DNA of 5,963 nt from Dehalococcoidales bacterium (GTDB lineage Bacteria > Chloroflexota > Dehalococcoidia > Dehalococcoidales > GCA-2688105). Below are positions 4,740-5,963 of the stretch, piece after piece; within the stretch, counting starts at the first letter, position 1; every line of letters starts with the position of its first letter. The notes beneath the pieces are model-generated. The model did no database searches. It had not been told where the DNA came from and saw only the letters and a program-made list of their open reading frames with translations. The translations under genes and the position numbers were made by a program. Where the stretch lies: contig DAOWJS010000034.1 of NCBI GenBank assembly GCA_030640255.1, positions 1 to 5,963 of the forward strand, given 5' to 3'.

Positions 4740-5963
4740 TCACATCTTCTCCGGTGCGGTCATCCCCATAAGGTGAAGGGGCTTGGCTAGAACCAGCTTG
4801 GCTGCATCTACTAGTTTGAGACGAGATTTAGTTAATGCCTCGTCTTCAGAAACAACCCGACACTGTTTATAAAAACTGTGGAATATAGTCGCCAAATCCT
4901 GGGCATAATAGGTAAGATGGTGAGGTTCCAGGGTGCGGGCTACTACCTCAATTATCTCAGGAAAGCGTAGCATCCTCCGTATTAACGCCAGCTCAGGCTC
5001 GGTAGTTAGTAAAGAGACATCCCCATCCCGATAGTCAATCCCCCTCTGCTGAGCCAGACGAAGGATGCTGGCAATACGAGCATGGGCATACTGGACATAG
5101 TAAACCGGGTTGTCCAGTGACTCCTTTTTGGCTAATTCCAGGTCAAAGTCCATTTGTGAATCGGCCGAGCGGGAGAGAAAGAAGAAGCGGCAGGCGTCAG
5201 TGCCCACTTCCTCTACCACCTCACGCAGGGTAATAATATCACCGCTGCGCTTGGAAACACGAACTAGCTCCTCACCACGACGCAAAGTAACCAGCTGAGA
5301 GATTATTACCTCCAGTCGCTCCGGGGGAATACCCAGGGCACCGACCACGGCTTTCATTCTAGATACATGCCCCTGGTGGTCAGCCCCCCAAATATTAATC
5401 ACCTTGTCAAACTTACGCTCTAAAAACTTGTTATAGTGATAAGCAATATCGGAGGCAAAATAGGTGGGTGAACCGTCGCCACGCACCACTACGTTGTCCT
5501 TATCCTCACCCAGAGCCGTAGATACGAACCAGGTAGCACCCTCTTTTTCAGCAATATAGCCTCCCTGGCGTAGGAGCGACATTACCTTCTGGTATTGCCC
5601 GTTATCAAAAAGGCTCCGCTCACTAAACCAGACATCAAAACTCACCCCTAATAGCTCAAGGTCGCTCTTGATTAGCTTTATCATCTTGTCCAAACCGAGC
5701 CGCCCCAGCTGCGACACCGCCTCCGTCTCGGGCAAGGCAAGAAACCGGTCCCCCTCCTCAGCAATAATCTCCTTAGCCAGGTCAACCATATAGTCGCCAA
5801 AGTAACCCTCGGAGGGCATCTCAACATCAATGCCCAAACACTGTTGATAGCGGGCATAGAGTGAGCGAGAAAAGGCTTCTATCTGGCTGCCAGCATCATT
5901 AATATAGTATTCCTTCTCTACCTTGTAGCCACTGGCGGCAAGAACATTAGCTAAGGTGCTACC
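4740..5963 (-). CDS. argS: Arginyl-tRNA synthetase, 5'-truncated by window edge
   Basis: ArgS charges tRNA(Arg) with arginine. The frame is open to the window edge on the - strand, giving 407 residues of a protein usually about 550 long, so the first 140 or so, including the HIGH motif, lie beyond 5963. The visible part begins GSTLANVLAASGYKV and continues through EYYINDAG, a stretch that normally follows shortly after HIGH. Further on come PTYFASDIAYH, GADHQGHVSRMKA and the KMSK-equivalent loop RVSKRSGD (RVSK at bases 5250-5261), then TLREVVEEVGTDACRFF. The C-terminal DALR anticodon-binding domain starts near VYYVQYAHARI and runs to APEKM, a normal ArgS ending. The TTG at 5837 is internal (context YQQCLGIDVEMP), not a start. 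The gene is convergent with the aminotransferase, 34 bases apart, so the two are separate transcription units. Identification is secure. Confidence 0.97.
   Translation of the reverse strand, partial: GSTLANVLAASGYKVEKEYYINDAGSQIEAFSRSLYARYQQCLGIDVEMPSEGYFGDYMVDLAKEIIAEEGDRFLALPETEAVSQLGRLGLDKMIKLIKSDLELLGVSFDVWFSERSLFDNGQYQKVMSLLRQGGYIAEKEGATWFVSTALGEDKDNVVVRGDGSPTYFASDIAYHYNKFLERKFDKVINIWGADHQGHVSRMKAVVGALGIPPERLEVIISQLVTLRRGEELVRVSKRSGDIITLREVVEEVGTDACRFFFLSRSADSQMDFDLELAKKESLDNPVYYVQYAHARIASILRLAQQRGIDYRDGDVSLLTTEPELALIRRMLRFPEIIEVVARTLEPHHLTYYAQDLATIFHSFYKQCRVVSEDEALTKSRLKLVDAAKLVLAKPLHLMGMTAPEKM

Noticed and set aside
5835..5837. TTG on the - strand as the start of argS
   Set aside because: The preceding codons continue the ArgS sequence (INDAG...YQQC) to the window edge, so this is an internal leucine.
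1..5963. CRISPR arrays, tRNA or rRNA genes, transposase or phage genes
   Set aside because: I saw no regularly spaced repeats, no cloverleaf-like sequence with tRNA consensus elements, and no coding sequence of these families.

Overview
The window is a stretch of bacterial chromosome, most likely from a Chloroflexota-like (Dehalococcoidia-type) or other environmental lineage. That assignment is inference from the feel of the proteins, the moderate base composition of the housekeeping genes and the style of the intergenic palindromes; no rRNA or other phylogenetic marker is complete enough to settle it. Genes are dense, start mostly with ATG, and carry clear Shine-Dalgarno sequences.

Layout, left to right. 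(1) Bases 1-1199 (+) hold the C-terminal four fifths of gatA, the amidase subunit of the tRNA-dependent amidotransferase; its N-terminus lies outside the window. (2) Bases 1222-2633 (+) are a noticeably A/T-richer islet of three small genes: an 80-residue four-cysteine zinc-ribbon protein, a 187-residue helical protein of unknown family, and a 154-residue protein with one N-terminal membrane segment that resembles DUF4760. Between the last two sit two strong palindromes and a G-run cluster (2067-2137), probably a dispersed repeat. (3) Bases 2634-2748 are a non-coding leader with a weak promoter candidate. (4) Bases 2749-4705 (+) look like one operon: a DUF6504-like small protein (TTG start), an Lrp/AsnC-family regulator starting 3 bases after it, and a class I PLP-dependent aminotransferase 40 bases further on. 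(5) Bases 4740-5963 (-) hold the C-terminal 407 residues of argS, arginyl-tRNA synthetase, convergent with the aminotransferase and separated from it by only 34 bases; its N-terminus lies outside the window.

Functionally, the two ends are core translation genes (tRNA amidation and arginine charging). The operon in the middle pairs an amino-acid-responsive regulator with an amino-acid aminotransferase, which suggests local control of transamination by an amino acid. The three islet genes have no function readable from sequence; their different composition and the adjoining repeat suggest an accessory insertion behind gatA. I see no CRISPR array, tRNA, rRNA, transposase or phage gene. I do not find convincing evidence of a complete new system, but the islet is the only part not explained by ordinary housekeeping.
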